DNA of 37,827 nt from Methanoregula sp. (GCA_030651815.1 JAUSBW010000236.1:1-37827), one strand, 5' to 3'. Counted from the stretch's first letter, positions 26,569-35,380 are shown. Numbers and translations are program-made. The notes: generated by a model from the letters alone, not told the origin.

Positions 26569-27624
26569 TTAATCCAATTCATTAATCATAATCTCTTCAA
26601 GTCCACGTAATACCATTCCTTCTTTTGGCTGTGGCATTGAATGAATATCTTCATCAATGAAGTATTTCCGAATAAATAAGTCCGGCTCATTTACACCACC
26701 CAATGCCCGTAGGTATGTTGTTCCTGAGAATCTCGGATTGATTTCAAACGGATAGGCAACTCCGTCAACGTACCGGCACTGGACATTGATGGGACCTGTT
26801 GAACCCAGTTTTTTTGCAATTTCAATACACTGCTTATTAAGATTATCATCATTTACGATTTGTCCTTGGGAAATCCCTGAAGAAATTGCTAAAATCTCAT
26901 CTTTTTTTCTCAACGATCTTATTTTAATCCGGTTCGATAAGCCACTCATTATGAATCGTCTTATCCCTATGACAGAAACAATCTCCTTATCCCGCCCGGA
27001 CAGTACTCCGACCGTATATTCATTCTCATATGAACCGACGTATTCCTGAACCAGTGGCTTTCCGCCATATTTCAAAATATAGTTACAAAAAAAGTTTAAT
27101 TCTTCAGCATCTTGTGCAATAAATGTATTATTTGACCCGCCACCCCCAAGATATGGCTTAATTACTGACGGGAAAAAATCAATCGACTGAATGTCTCTTT
27201 TGGTTTCAATTGGGACTGTTCTTGGAATAGCAATTCCACACGTATCTAGATATTGAAAGGTCTCTTTTTTGTTTAAACACAATTTAATGATCCGTGCGTC
27301 ATTTATAGGTAAAAAAATACCTTGGTCTTGTAATACATCACGGTTTTCTGATATTGCCCAAAGATCTGGTTCAGATCCGGGAAAGAGAACATCGATTTTT
27401 TCATTTTGACAAATAGATAATAACTTTTCAATATATAATGGATCGATTGCTGGTGGAAGAGTGTATTTTTTGTCCGATTTGGAAAATCCTAAATTATATT
27501 TTACCATATCACATCCACAAATATAATATGCTATTTCGGAATGACGGAGTGCTTTAAGAATTTCTAATCCAAACCCTCCCCCACCGACACCGGCAATTAA
27601 TACTCGAATTGGCGTATTTCTCAT
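26569..27624 (-). CDS. ATP-grasp enzyme (CarB-like)
   Basis: This 351-residue protein has an N-terminal pre-ATP-grasp Rossmann domain (RVLIAGVGGGGFGLEILKAL, FPGSEPDLWA) and an ATP-grasp fold (VIKPYLGGGGSNNTF, PLVQEYVGSYENEYTVGV, NVQCRYVDG, FEINPRFSGTTYLRA). ATP-grasp ligases join a carboxylate to an amine or similar nucleophile through an acyl-phosphate. Within a glycan operon it may attach an amino acid or acid to a sugar; the substrate is not readable. The ribosome site AAGGAGG (27631-27637) is 6 nt from the ATG. It is the first intact gene of the long minus-strand block ending at 16757. Confidence 0.85.
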   Translation of the reverse strand: MRNTPIRVLIAGVGGGGFGLEILKALRHSEIAYYICGCDMVKYNLGFSKSDKKYTLPPAIDPLYIEKLLSICQNEKIDVLFPGSEPDLWAISENRDVLQDQGIFLPINDARIIKLCLNKKETFQYLDTCGIAIPRTVPIETKRDIQSIDFFPSVIKPYLGGGGSNNTFIAQDAEELNFFCNYILKYGGKPLVQEYVGSYENEYTVGVLSGRDKEIVSVIGIRRFIMSGLSNRIKIRSLRKKDEILAISSGISQGQIVNDDNLNKQCIEIAKKLGSTGPINVQCRYVDGVAYPFEINPRFSGTTYLRALGGVNEPDLFIRKYFIDEDIHSMPQPKEGMVLRGLEEIMINELD

Positions 27625-27638
27625 ACAAATCCTCCTTC

Positions 27639-27893
27639 TTATATCGATTTTACAGATTTGAATATTTTCATGTCATTTACATCCGTTGATTCCCTAATTG
27701 CCGGATCAATCATTTTTGTTGAATATCCATTTCCGCAACCTATTTCAAGAGGCATATCTCGTTTGTCAAAATATTTTTATATTAAATCAATTTCCAAATC
27801 AAGTTGGTTTAGATCCCTAATAGAGGCGGTTGCATGACTATTTTTGATTGTACTTTTGTGCCAATTGAGGTCAGAAATATCCTTGCATTTCTG
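27639..27893 (-). pseudogene. SAM methyltransferase relic
   Basis: One minus-strand frame encodes about 85 residues like the start of a sugar methyltransferase: SDLNWHKSTIKNSHATASI, RDLNQLDLEIDLI, an in-frame TAA (27777-27779), KYFDKRDMPLEIGCGNGYST with motif I, then unrelated-looking sequence to TAA at 27639-27641. No motifs II-IV follow, so the 3' part is deleted. It explains much of the 443-bp stretch 27625-28067. Confidence 0.6.
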
Positions 27894-27946
27894 TCAGAAT
27901 GCATTCTCTCCATCACCAATTATACAAATGGGTTACTTTTTTCGAG

Positions 27947-28042
27947 TTATGCAACAGCCTCAATAGTTACTCGTTGAGGTTCAATACCTTCAGTTGTTTG
28001 AGCCACCCCATGAAGTTTTATTGGTTTTTCATATCTTTCCAT
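27947..28042 (-). other. 31-codon open frame, doubtful
   Basis: ATG at 28042 is preceded by a purine-rich AGAGAGATG and opens a 31-codon frame that ends TAA at 27947. Its residues (start MERYEKPIKLHG) match nothing I recognise. It may be the start of a deleted gene. Reported because the rest of 27894-28067 is otherwise empty. Confidence 0.2.
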
Positions 28043-28067
28043 GAGTTTTCATCTCTCTTTTAACTTT

Positions 28068-29024
28068 TCACATTCTTTTGTACCATTCTATAGTAGTTTT
28101 TAAACCATCTTCAAAATTAACGGATGGATGAAACCCAATCAGATCCTCTGCTAAAAATATATTAGCAATATGACGTTTTACATCACCCGGTCTTTCTGTC
28201 TCATATATAATTTGTTCATTACACCCCAAATAATTTTTAATAAATTCAACTAAATACCGGATTGAAATCTCTTTTCCACTTGCGATATTTAAAACCCGGT
28301 TTCTCGTATTTTTATGATTATATACTTCAATCGCAGCATTTGCAGTATCTGTGACATAAAGATAATCCCGGGTCTGTCTGCCATCACCGTAAATTGCCGG
28401 GGCCATACCATTCAATATTCTCTTTATTGTCAGGGGGATTACACCAGCATAACTTTTCTCGTTTTGGCGTGGTCCATAATTGTTAAAGGGCCGGATAATT
28501 GATGCATCGATCCCAAATGTTCTGCAATAAGAGAATATCAACAGGTCTTCTGCAGCTTTGCTGGCGGCATAGGTAGTGGTGCCATTCAAAGGATGATTTT
28601 CATCCATCGGCCCGGAAATTGACGTTCCATATGCTTCAGAAGAAGAAAAATGAATTAATGTCTTAAAAAGATCATTCCGTGCCAATTCACACATCGCCAA
28701 AGATAAATCAATATTATGTTTAAAAGTCCATTCGGGTTTTTCAAGAGATGCGGGCAACGGTATCACTGCAAGATCGAATACAACATCGATTCCCTCCGTG
28801 CCCAGTATTTTTTTCATTTCTTCATAATTTGATGCATCCTGGTTATACACCTTCAACGAGTCATAATTTTTTTGAGCGTCAGCAAGGTTTTCATTTTTTC
28901 CGAGAAAAAAGTTATCAACAACAATAATTTTTTCAGGTTCTTCTCTGATAATAGCATCAACCAAATGGCTCCCAATAAAGCCGGCTCCGCCAGTAACGAG
29001 GACTGATTTATTTTTTAGACTCAT
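28068..29024 (-). CDS. nucleotide-sugar epimerase/dehydratase (extended SDR)
   Basis: This 318-residue protein has GGAGFIGSHL (12-21) for NAD binding, SSSEAYG (127-133), the Y152/K156 catalytic pair in YAASK, RPFNNYGPRQ and GDGRQTRDYLYVTD, all typical of UDP-glucose 4-epimerase and dTDP-glucose 4,6-dehydratase relatives. The pairing with a DegT aminotransferase directly upstream (4-nt overlap) suggests a 4,6-dehydratase or 4-epimerase feeding a keto or epimerised sugar to transamination. The exact specificity is not clear. Good GGAGGAT ribosome site. Confidence 0.88.
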   Translation of the reverse strand: MSLKNKSVLVTGGAGFIGSHLVDAIIREEPEKIIVVDNFFLGKNENLADAQKNYDSLKVYNQDASNYEEMKKILGTEGIDVVFDLAVIPLPASLEKPEWTFKHNIDLSLAMCELARNDLFKTLIHFSSSEAYGTSISGPMDENHPLNGTTTYAASKAAEDLLIFSYCRTFGIDASIIRPFNNYGPRQNEKSYAGVIPLTIKRILNGMAPAIYGDGRQTRDYLYVTDTANAAIEVYNHKNTRNRVLNIASGKEISIRYLVEFIKNYLGCNEQIIYETERPGDVKRHIANIFLAEDLIGFHPSVNFEDGLKTTIEWYKRM

Positions 29025-30145
29025 TTATATCCTCCAATTGTCTGTTGAATAGTTTCTGCAACCTCATCAATTACTGTTTCTTGCAAGGTAAAATACATTG
29101 GCAGGGAAATTGCCCGATGAAACACATCCTGCGAGCAGGGACATGTTTGAGGTGCATGATACACGGGTTGCATATGCGATGCATACGTTCCAATCTGTGT
29201 CTGAATGCCTCTCGACAAAAGATCCTGGATCATTTTATTCCTGTCAATGGTTGGATTGAGAAGTGCCACATAACTCTGATAGATCGAAATGGTATCGGGA
29301 TCAATATAGGGTTTGTCGATTCCTTCTATTTCATCCAGTCGTGTATCCCAGTGTTGGGCAAGTGTCCGTTTTCGATCGATAATTTGATCGAGTCGCCGTA
29401 ATTGGGCTACCCCAACTGCTGCCGTGATATCACTCATCTTGTAATTATAACCAACATCGATAAATTCAGGAACCGAAAATCTTGCTTTCCCCTCTCGTTC
29501 CCATGCAGACTTCATACCAAACATCGATAAATGACGGGCTTTCGCTGCAATTTCATCGTTATTGGTAACAAGCATCCCGCCTTCACCCGTTGTTATGCCT
29601 TTTCTGGCGTGAAACGAGAAGCAGCCGATATCGCCAATTGCTCCCGCATACTTCCCTTTATATTGTGCCCCTAATGCACATGCCGCATCTTCAATAACCG
29701 AAAGGCTATGATTCCGGGCAATTTTCAAGATCTCATCCATCCGGGCAGGTTGACCAAACGTATGCACCGGAATGATTGCCCGGGTTCTGTCGGTGATAAG
29801 TGCCTCAATTTTTTCAGGATTAATATTATATGAATCAGGATCGATGTCAACGAAAATGGGTTTTGCACCACAGTAAAGAACTGCATGACCCGTTGCAGGG
29901 AATGTATAATCGGCAACCAGAACTTCGTCACCAGATGATACTCCGGAACAGAGAAGTGCAAGATGAAGTGCAGCGGTGCAATTCGTAACGGCAATGGCAT
30001 GTTTTGACCGTATTTTTCGCGCAACACCTTCTTCAAACTCTTTTACTTTTGGACCTTGTGTTACCCATCCGGAATCAAGTACATCCTTAATCTCCTTGAT
30101 TTCATCATTATCGAAATAGGGTTTAGTTAAAGGTATTTCTTTCAT
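29021..30145 (-). CDS. DegT/DnrJ/EryC1/StrS sugar aminotransferase
   Basis: This 374-residue PLP enzyme transaminates a keto sugar nucleotide. The PLP lysine is K182 in FSFHARKGITTGEGG. NCTAALHLAL (55-64), VLVADYTFPATGHAVLY (75-91) and IEDAACALGA (151-160) are family blocks. A GGAGAT site precedes the ATG. Its 5' end overlaps the out-of-frame tail of the wecB-type chimera (30123). That chimera's aminotransferase part is a close paralogue of this gene, for example in the DEVLVADYTFPATGH block. Confidence 0.9.
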   Translation of the reverse strand: MKEIPLTKPYFDNDEIKEIKDVLDSGWVTQGPKVKEFEEGVARKIRSKHAIAVTNCTAALHLALLCSGVSSGDEVLVADYTFPATGHAVLYCGAKPIFVDIDPDSYNINPEKIEALITDRTRAIIPVHTFGQPARMDEILKIARNHSLSVIEDAACALGAQYKGKYAGAIGDIGCFSFHARKGITTGEGGMLVTNNDEIAAKARHLSMFGMKSAWEREGKARFSVPEFIDVGYNYKMSDITAAVGVAQLRRLDQIIDRKRTLAQHWDTRLDEIEGIDKPYIDPDTISIYQSYVALLNPTIDRNKMIQDLLSRGIQTQIGTYASHMQPVYHAPQTCPCSQDVFHRAISLPMYFTLQETVIDEVAETIQQTIGGYK

Positions 30146-31287
30146 TCTTTATCTCCATTAAGTGTAATTTTTTTACAATATTATGTGCTGCCATACCATC
30201 GCCAAAAATATTCTTTTTCTTGTGATCATGATCTACCTGGCAGATCACTTCTAGAATCTTATTTTTATCCGTTCCCATTAATATATCCCCCGTCCTCCAT
30301 CGTCTCCACCCATTCAGTCCCATCCCGCAAAGTAATACACGGGACACTGAGGATATGCGCCTCCTTATGGATCCCACCGGAATCCGTGAGAATTTTACAA
30401 GCATGCCGTATTAGCTTCAGCATGTCGAGATAGCCAAGCGGTTCCGTGACAATTATATTCGCAGGCAGCCGGTTCCACATTCCATATTCTTCCAGGAACT
30501 TTTTAGTACGCGGATGCACCGGGAAGACAACCGGCATCCTTGCCTCGCCAACCGCTCCAATGATGTTCTCCATGTACTCCCGGCTGTCCGTATTTGCCGG
30601 GCGGTGAACGGTGATGACAAGATACTGCTTTGATACAACACGAAGCCTTTCAAGAATCTGCGAACGATCTTCGGCAATCCCCTTGTTGAATTCCAGCGCA
30701 TCCACCATCACGTCACCGACTAGATGGACGCCCCGGGTAATTCCTTCGTTCCGGAGATTATCTACAGCAGTCTGGGTCAGGCAGAAAAGGACGTCAGAAA
30801 TATGATCAATGAGCACGCGGTTGATCTCTTCAGGCATAGTGCGGTCGAATGATCGCAATCCCGCCTCCGCAAGCGCACCGGCAAACGTGGAGTTAGTGTT
30901 GTTGTACATGATCACAAGGTCAGGCTTCTCCTTTAAGAGAAACTCTTCAATTTTTGTGGGATCGATATTGTATGTTTTAGGATCATTATCCACAAAAACG
31001 GGTGTAGCACCACAATAAAGGACAGAATGCCCGGTTGCTGGAAACGTGTAATCTGCTACGAGAACTTCGTCACCAAGGGAAATTCCAATACTGATATTTG
31101 CAAGATGGAGAGCATTCGTGCAATTTGATACTGCAACAGCATATTTTACACCGATAGATTTTGCAATAGATTCCTCAAATTCTTTAACTTTTGGTCCTTG
31201 TGATACCCGTCCAGAATTCAATACTTTCTTGATTTCTTCGAGTTCACAATTATCAAAATATGGTTTTGATAAGGTGAATGTAGTTAT
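30123..31287 (-). pseudogene. aminotransferase-epimerase chimera, decayed
   Basis: The first 110 or so codons are the N-terminus of a DegT aminotransferase (LSKPYFDN, GRVSQGPKVKEFEE, DEVLVADYTFPATGH), without a recognisable start codon because TGA stands at 31288-31290. Near 30945 the protein switches in frame, after IDPTKIEE, to a WecB/WbpI 2-epimerase: LLKEKPDLVIMYNNTNST, AGLRSFDRTMPEEINR, TVHRPANTD, HPRTKK, DSGGIHKEA. The epimerase part has Asn where the catalytic Asp (GDTN) belongs and lacks about 11 residues before EAGLRS. A C5 run at 30287-30291 shifts the frame; one base fewer restores the C-terminus GTDKNKILEVI up to 30123. Neither activity can survive. Confidence 0.85.
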
Positions 31288-31340
31288 TCAATTAATTATG
31301 CCTCCATGATTTTATAAACTGTATTTGTTTTTAAATCCCG

Positions 31341-31415
31341 TTATGCAGCAATTTCCAAAAGCATCGATTCTATCACATTCAGATGGACCGGCAGGGAGAG
31401 TACCTCTTTTAATCC
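31341..31415 (-). pseudogene. DegT aminotransferase C-terminal scrap
   Basis: Twenty-four codons reading LKEVLSLPVHLNVIESMLLE and a short tail match the C-terminal SLPVHPNVT block of DegT aminotransferases. They begin inside the 3' end of the intact aminotransferase gene in another frame and end at TAA 31341-31343. This suggests that an aminotransferase tail was joined here by recombination or deletion. The remaining bases to the chimera (31288-31340) hold nothing I recognise. Confidence 0.5.
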
Positions 31416-32518
31416 TCTCCATAATATTGGTTTATCATTGTGGCAATGAATTCTATCATCTTCTCGTTTAATTCCGGATACATCGGCAGTGAAATAATTT
31501 TCTGTTGGGACTCATAAGCAACCGGGAAATCACTTGGTTTATGTCCCAGATATCCATATGCTTTCAGGAATGGAAGAGCAACCGGGTAATGGATTCCCGT
31601 TTCAATACCATTCGCTTTGAGATGTGCTGCAAGTTTATCCCTCTCTTCTGCTTGTATAACGTACAAATGAAACACATGAGATGCGTGAGATCTGATTTTT
31701 GGGGGAGATATTCCGTCAATTTCTTTTAACAAGTGACTATAAATCTGGGCATTTTTGAACCTTTTTTGAGTCCACTCATCAATATAGTTCAACTTCACCA
31801 AAAGAACTGCAGCCTGAAGTCCATCCAACCTGCTATTGACACCTTCAAATTCGTGGTCGTGCTTATGCAGTGTTCCATGATTTGCATAACGTCTTATTTT
31901 TTCTGCCAAAGCATCATCATTAGTAGTTACAGCACCGGCGTCGCCATACGCGCCGAGATTTTTTCCCGGGTAGAAACTGAAAGTTCCCGCATCCCCGAAT
32001 GTCCCTACTCGCTTTCCCTGAAATTCTGCAAAATGTGCCTGGGCACAATCTTCAACAAGATAGAGATCGTACTGGTCACACATTTTTTTGATCGAAGTCA
32101 TATCTGCAGGTTGTCCATAGAGATGAACTGGGAGGATAGCTTTTGTTTGAGGTGTGATCTTATCTTCAATTTTTGTGGGATCGATCGTGTAATAATCTTT
32201 CTCAATATCCACAAAAACCGGCTTAGCACCTGTCAGGCTGATGGTTTCAGAAGTTGAGATCCAGCTGCTTGCCGTTGTGATGACTTCATCACCCGCTCCG
32301 ATTCCCAGCATTTTTAACGTGATAAAAATTGCATCAGTCCCATTGGCAACACCGATGCAGTGTTTAACACCATATTTTTTTGCGAATTCTGTTTCGAATT
32401 CATGAACGAATTTTCCACGGATAAATGCAGTCTCATTGATAACTGACTGAATCGCATCATCAATTTTTGGTTTTATTGATTGGTATTGTGATTTCAAATC
32501 TACTAAAGGAATATGCAT
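31409..32518 (-). CDS. DegT-family aminotransferase (WbpE-like)
   Basis: This 369-residue PLP enzyme has the catalytic K186 in SFYPGKNLGAYGDAG, NGTDAIFITLKMLGIGAGDEV (in pieces) and EDCAQAH (156-162). The PGKNLGA-YGDAGA context is typical of WbpE-type enzymes that aminate the 3-keto group of UDP-2-acetamido-2-deoxy-hexuluronate. Its neighbours, a WbpD-like acetyltransferase and a WbpB-like dehydrogenase, support that role. GGAGG ribosome site 7 nt upstream. Confidence 0.88.
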   Translation of the reverse strand: MHIPLVDLKSQYQSIKPKIDDAIQSVINETAFIRGKFVHEFETEFAKKYGVKHCIGVANGTDAIFITLKMLGIGAGDEVITTASSWISTSETISLTGAKPVFVDIEKDYYTIDPTKIEDKITPQTKAILPVHLYGQPADMTSIKKMCDQYDLYLVEDCAQAHFAEFQGKRVGTFGDAGTFSFYPGKNLGAYGDAGAVTTNDDALAEKIRRYANHGTLHKHDHEFEGVNSRLDGLQAAVLLVKLNYIDEWTQKRFKNAQIYSHLLKEIDGISPPKIRSHASHVFHLYVIQAEERDKLAAHLKANGIETGIHYPVALPFLKAYGYLGHKPSDFPVAYESQQKIISLPMYPELNEKMIEFIATMINQYYGED

Positions 32519-32601
32519 GTTGCCCCTCCATCAAGAATCTATAAGATTAATAAATTCAGATGCACTCTTATCGGACTGACAAAAACCCTGAAGTCATTTT
32601 A

Positions 32602-33195
32602 TTAATGCACACAAAGCATAACCGGCTCGCACCAACCTTCTCCTATTCGATAGTTGCTACCGCACCGTTGACACCGATAATCTTGATTTTCTGTAGCGGT
32701 AGCAATGTGCTCCCCACATGCACAGACCCAACCCTGCTGCCTTGCAGGAACCCCATAAAACAACGCAAATGGAGGAACATCGCTCGTCACAACAGATCCT
32801 GCCCCAACCATCGCATACTCCCCAATGGTCACACCGCAGATTATAGTTGAATTTGCCCCGATTGTAGCACCGTGCAAAACTCTTGTCTTTTTAAATTCGT
32901 TTTTCCGTGAAACAAAACTTCGAGGAAGCAGGACATTTGTAAAGACCACACTTGGACCAATAAAGACATCATCATTAATTTCTACGCACTCATATACACT
33001 GACATTGTTTTTAATTTTCACCCGATTCCCAATCCGGGTTTTTCCCTCAACATATACGTTTTGGGAAAGGACACATCCCTCACCAATATCAGCACCGGGA
33101 AGTACCGTACAAAACTGCCATATTTTGGTCCCATGACCTATCCGGGCCTCAGAGGAAACTAAACTTGTCGGATCAATGAAGAGATCTGCAACCAT
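32602..33195 (-). CDS. left-handed beta-helix N-acetyltransferase (WbpD-like) with C-terminal zinc ribbon
   Basis: This 197-residue acyltransferase has hexapeptide repeats through about residues 10-155 (IGHGTKIWQF, IGEGCVLSQNVYV, IGNRVKIKNNVSVYE, IGANSTIICGVTIGEYAMVGAGSVV in blocks) and should acetylate the 3-amino group of a UDP-2-acetamido-3-amino uronic acid. Beyond the usual end, C158, C160, C175 and C178 (CACGEHI and YRCQRCGSNYR) look like a small zinc ribbon, seen in some archaeal and bacterial homologues. Weak ribosome site. It lies between the WbpB-like and WbpE-like genes in pathway context. Confidence 0.85.
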   Translation of the reverse strand: MVADLFIDPTSLVSSEARIGHGTKIWQFCTVLPGADIGEGCVLSQNVYVEGKTRIGNRVKIKNNVSVYECVEINDDVFIGPSVVFTNVLLPRSFVSRKNEFKKTRVLHGATIGANSTIICGVTIGEYAMVGAGSVVTSDVPPFALFYGVPARQQGWVCACGEHIATATENQDYRCQRCGSNYRIGEGWCEPVMLCVH

Positions 33196-33242
33196 GATGT
33201 TTTCTCAGGATCATTATACCCATATATGCAAATTTCATTATT

Positions 33243-34232
33243 TCAGATTTCTCTACATAAGATTCGCACAACTTCTTTTGCATGCTTCGTTCCGGTGAGA
33301 CACTCTGTATTATTTATAATGCAGTCGAGGAAATGAGCAATTTCTGTTTCCAATGGCTCCTTAAAATCGATTTGGGGAATAATAATATCACCGGATCGTT
33401 GGTTAAATTTGAATCCTCCGTTTTTATCATAATCCATATTTGTTCCTAAGATTGCCATTCTATCAATCCCTTTATCATAAATTGCAACTTTATTCTCAGC
33501 GACATCATCGTACACTATCATTTTCTTAGTGCCAACAATTGTAATACACCGGATTTTCTGGGGATCAAGCCAGCTGACATGGATTTCTGCCATTACCTTG
33601 TTGGGATAGATAATATTCAGAAAAACCACATCATCTATTCCCTCTTGAACATATGCCATACCACGTTTCGTAATTGAGATCGGTCTGGGATTGTCAAGCC
33701 AGTATTGAATAATGCTGATGTCATGAGGGGCAAAATTCCAAAGAGCATCGACATCAGTACGGATTCGGCCTAAGTTCAATCTGTGACTATATATATACCG
33801 AATTTCACCTACATCACCGTTATCAATCAATTTTTTAATATATCGTACTGCGTTATTATAGAGGAAAGTATGCCCCACCATCGCTACCAATTTTTGTTTA
33901 TTCGCGAGGGATTCGATCTGTTCAACTTCGGAGACCGAGGTTGCCATCGGTTTCTCCACGAGGACATGTTTTCCTGATTCCAATCCTTTCATAACCAAAT
34001 CAAAATGGGTATTAACCGGGGTTGCAATTACGATTGCATCAATATCATCATCATTAATAATATCTTCAGAATTATTTGTTGTTTTTATTGAAGGATACAA
34101 TCTATTGACATAGTCACACCTTTCTTTAGAGAAATCTGCAACGGTCTTAACAACACAATTTTTATTTGCTACCAGATTTCGAAGAAGGTTCGGACCCCAA
34201 TACCCTATACCCATTTGAGCAATTTTTATCAT
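33243..34232 (-). CDS. Gfo/Idh/MocA oxidoreductase (WlbA/WbpB-like)
   Basis: This 329-residue NAD-dependent dehydrogenase has an N-terminal Rossmann motif GIGYWGPNLLRN (8-19) and the EKPMA motif (93-97) with the catalytic Lys94. A conserved YNNAVRYIK helix region and WNFAPHDISIIQYWL with catalytic His follow. The close family members oxidise C3 of UDP-2-acetamido-2-deoxy-glucuronate. It is first in the WbpB-D-E-like order and has its own candidate TATA box at 34333-34341. Confidence 0.87.
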   Translation of the reverse strand: MIKIAQMGIGYWGPNLLRNLVANKNCVVKTVADFSKERCDYVNRLYPSIKTTNNSEDIINDDDIDAIVIATPVNTHFDLVMKGLESGKHVLVEKPMATSVSEVEQIESLANKQKLVAMVGHTFLYNNAVRYIKKLIDNGDVGEIRYIYSHRLNLGRIRTDVDALWNFAPHDISIIQYWLDNPRPISITKRGMAYVQEGIDDVVFLNIIYPNKVMAEIHVSWLDPQKIRCITIVGTKKMIVYDDVAENKVAIYDKGIDRMAILGTNMDYDKNGGFKFNQRSGDIIIPQIDFKEPLETEIAHFLDCIINNTECLTGTKHAKEVVRILCREI

Positions 34233-34332
34233 TTAACGCCATACCTTCTTTTTATCTATTAAATATTATCTGTGTTCTTAAGAGTAATTATCTTTCTCTT
34301 GAAATAGTAGACAACGCATTGAGATTAGTCAA

Positions 34333-34341
34333 TTATTTATA
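34333..34341 (-). promoter_or_regulatory. candidate TATA box for the WbpB-like operon
   Basis: TATAAATAA on the minus strand lies about 100 bp before the oxidoreductase start in the 135-bp gap after galU. If used, transcription of the Wbp-like genes can be separated from galU. Confidence 0.4.
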
Positions 34342-34367
34342 CCATGTCAGTGGTAAATGTCTTCGCT

Positions 34368-35249
34368 TCAATCCTGACACAACCGATCACTTAGGAATTT
34401 CCTCAAATTATCCCGCAGTTCCGGATCCCGGAGTGCAAAATCAATAATCGTTTCAATATACCCCATTTTATCCCCGGTATCATAGCGTTTGCCTTCAAAC
34501 TTGTATGCATACACCGGATGGTCTCTCAACAGAAGATGAATAGCATCCGTCAGCTGGATTTCGTTTCCTACCCCAGGATCGGTATTCTTCAAGCAATCAA
34601 AAATTTCCGGGACGAAAATGTACCTGCCAACGGCGCCCATATCCGATGGTGCTTTTTCCGGGGATGGTTTTTCAACAATATCTTCAATCCTGATGAGATC
34701 CGGTTCAATTTCATTCCCCTTAATAATACCATAATGGCAGACTTTTTCACGCGGCACATGTTCAATCGATATCACCGATGCATTAAACCGGGAATATACA
34801 GACATCAGTTGCGCCGTGCAGGGTTTTCTATTCGAGATAATATCATCGCCAAGCAGCACAGCAAATGGCTCATTGCCGATATGGTTTTCAGCTTTGAGGA
34901 GTGCATCGCCAAGTCCGTTTGGCTCCTTCTGTCGGACATAATGAATCGTGGGGAAATCCGATATTTCCTTGAGCCTTTTCAGGGTTGCATCCTTGTGTTG
35001 ATCTTTTAACCGCATCTCAAGTTCAGGTGCCGCATCAAAATAATCCTCAATCGCACGTTTTCCCCTGCCGGTAATAATGATGATATCATCAATGCCGGAA
35101 TTAACCGCTTCTTCCACCACATAATGAATAACAGGCTTATCGATGATGGGAAGCATCTCTTTTGGCATCGATTTTGTTACCGGTAAGAAGCGTGTGCCAA
35201 GGCCTGCAGCTGGGATAACCGCTTTGTGTATGCTCTGCGTTTTTGTCAT
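34368..35249 (-). CDS. galU: UTP-glucose-1-phosphate uridylyltransferase
   Basis: This 293-residue nucleotidyltransferase makes UDP-glucose from UTP and glucose 1-phosphate. The N-terminal signature [20 protein letters not shown] (14-33) contains the nucleotide-binding glycine loop and the metal/triphosphate-binding residues. GLGDALLKAENHIGNEPFAV and KRYDTGDKMGY are also typical. Some archaeal members prefer other sugars. The ATG overlaps the stop of a 19-codon leader frame (35246-35305) that itself starts like a galU gene. Intact and in frame. Confidence 0.92.
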   Translation of the reverse strand: MTKTQSIHKAVIPAAGLGTRFLPVTKSMPKEMLPIIDKPVIHYVVEEAVNSGIDDIIIITGRGKRAIEDYFDAAPELEMRLKDQHKDATLKRLKEISDFPTIHYVRQKEPNGLGDALLKAENHIGNEPFAVLLGDDIISNRKPCTAQLMSVYSRFNASVISIEHVPREKVCHYGIIKGNEIEPDLIRIEDIVEKPSPEKAPSDMGAVGRYIFVPEIFDCLKNTDPGVGNEIQLTDAIHLLLRDHPVYAYKFEGKRYDTGDKMGYIETIIDFALRDPELRDNLRKFLSDRLCQD

Positions 35250-35305
35250 TGCGGGTCACCGGAACCTGATTTCGCAGCAGGGATCACCGTTTTAGTAAGG
35301 GTCAT
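35246..35305 (-). pseudogene. galU 5' scrap directly ahead of galU
   Basis: A 19-codon frame starts MTLTKTVIPAA, the beginning of a GalU-type protein, then departs and ends TGA overlapping the intact galU ATG (ATGA). It is preceded by the 3' end of a dehydrogenase fragment (35309-35380). It looks like a recombination join at the galU start; it could also couple translation into galU. Confidence 0.6.
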
Positions 35306-35308
35306 TTA

Positions 35309-35380
35309 CTAAGAGACTCCTTCATAGATTGCAGCTTCTTTGCGTGCTTTACTGATCCTTCTCCCATCGAAAACCGCTTC
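35309..35380 (-). pseudogene. UDP-sugar dehydrogenase C-terminal scrap
   Basis: The minus strand encodes AVFDGRRISKARKEAAIYEG and ends VS-TAG at 35309-35311. This is nearly the same as the C-terminus of the full dehydrogenase at 36496 (VIDGRRIDKARKEAAIYEGV). Only these last 24 or so codons remain. The stretch 35381-35496 upstream shows no supported gene. Confidence 0.75.

Noticed and set aside
27777-27779. In-frame TAA in the methyltransferase relic as possible recoding
   Set aside because: The rest of the methyltransferase is missing and TAA has no known recoding in Archaea.
31733-32257. Plus-strand open frame of 174 codons opposite the WbpE-like gene
   Set aside because: Antisense shadow of an intact conserved gene.
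34518-35009. Plus-strand open frame of 163 codons opposite galU
   Set aside because: Antisense to galU, no recognisable domain.
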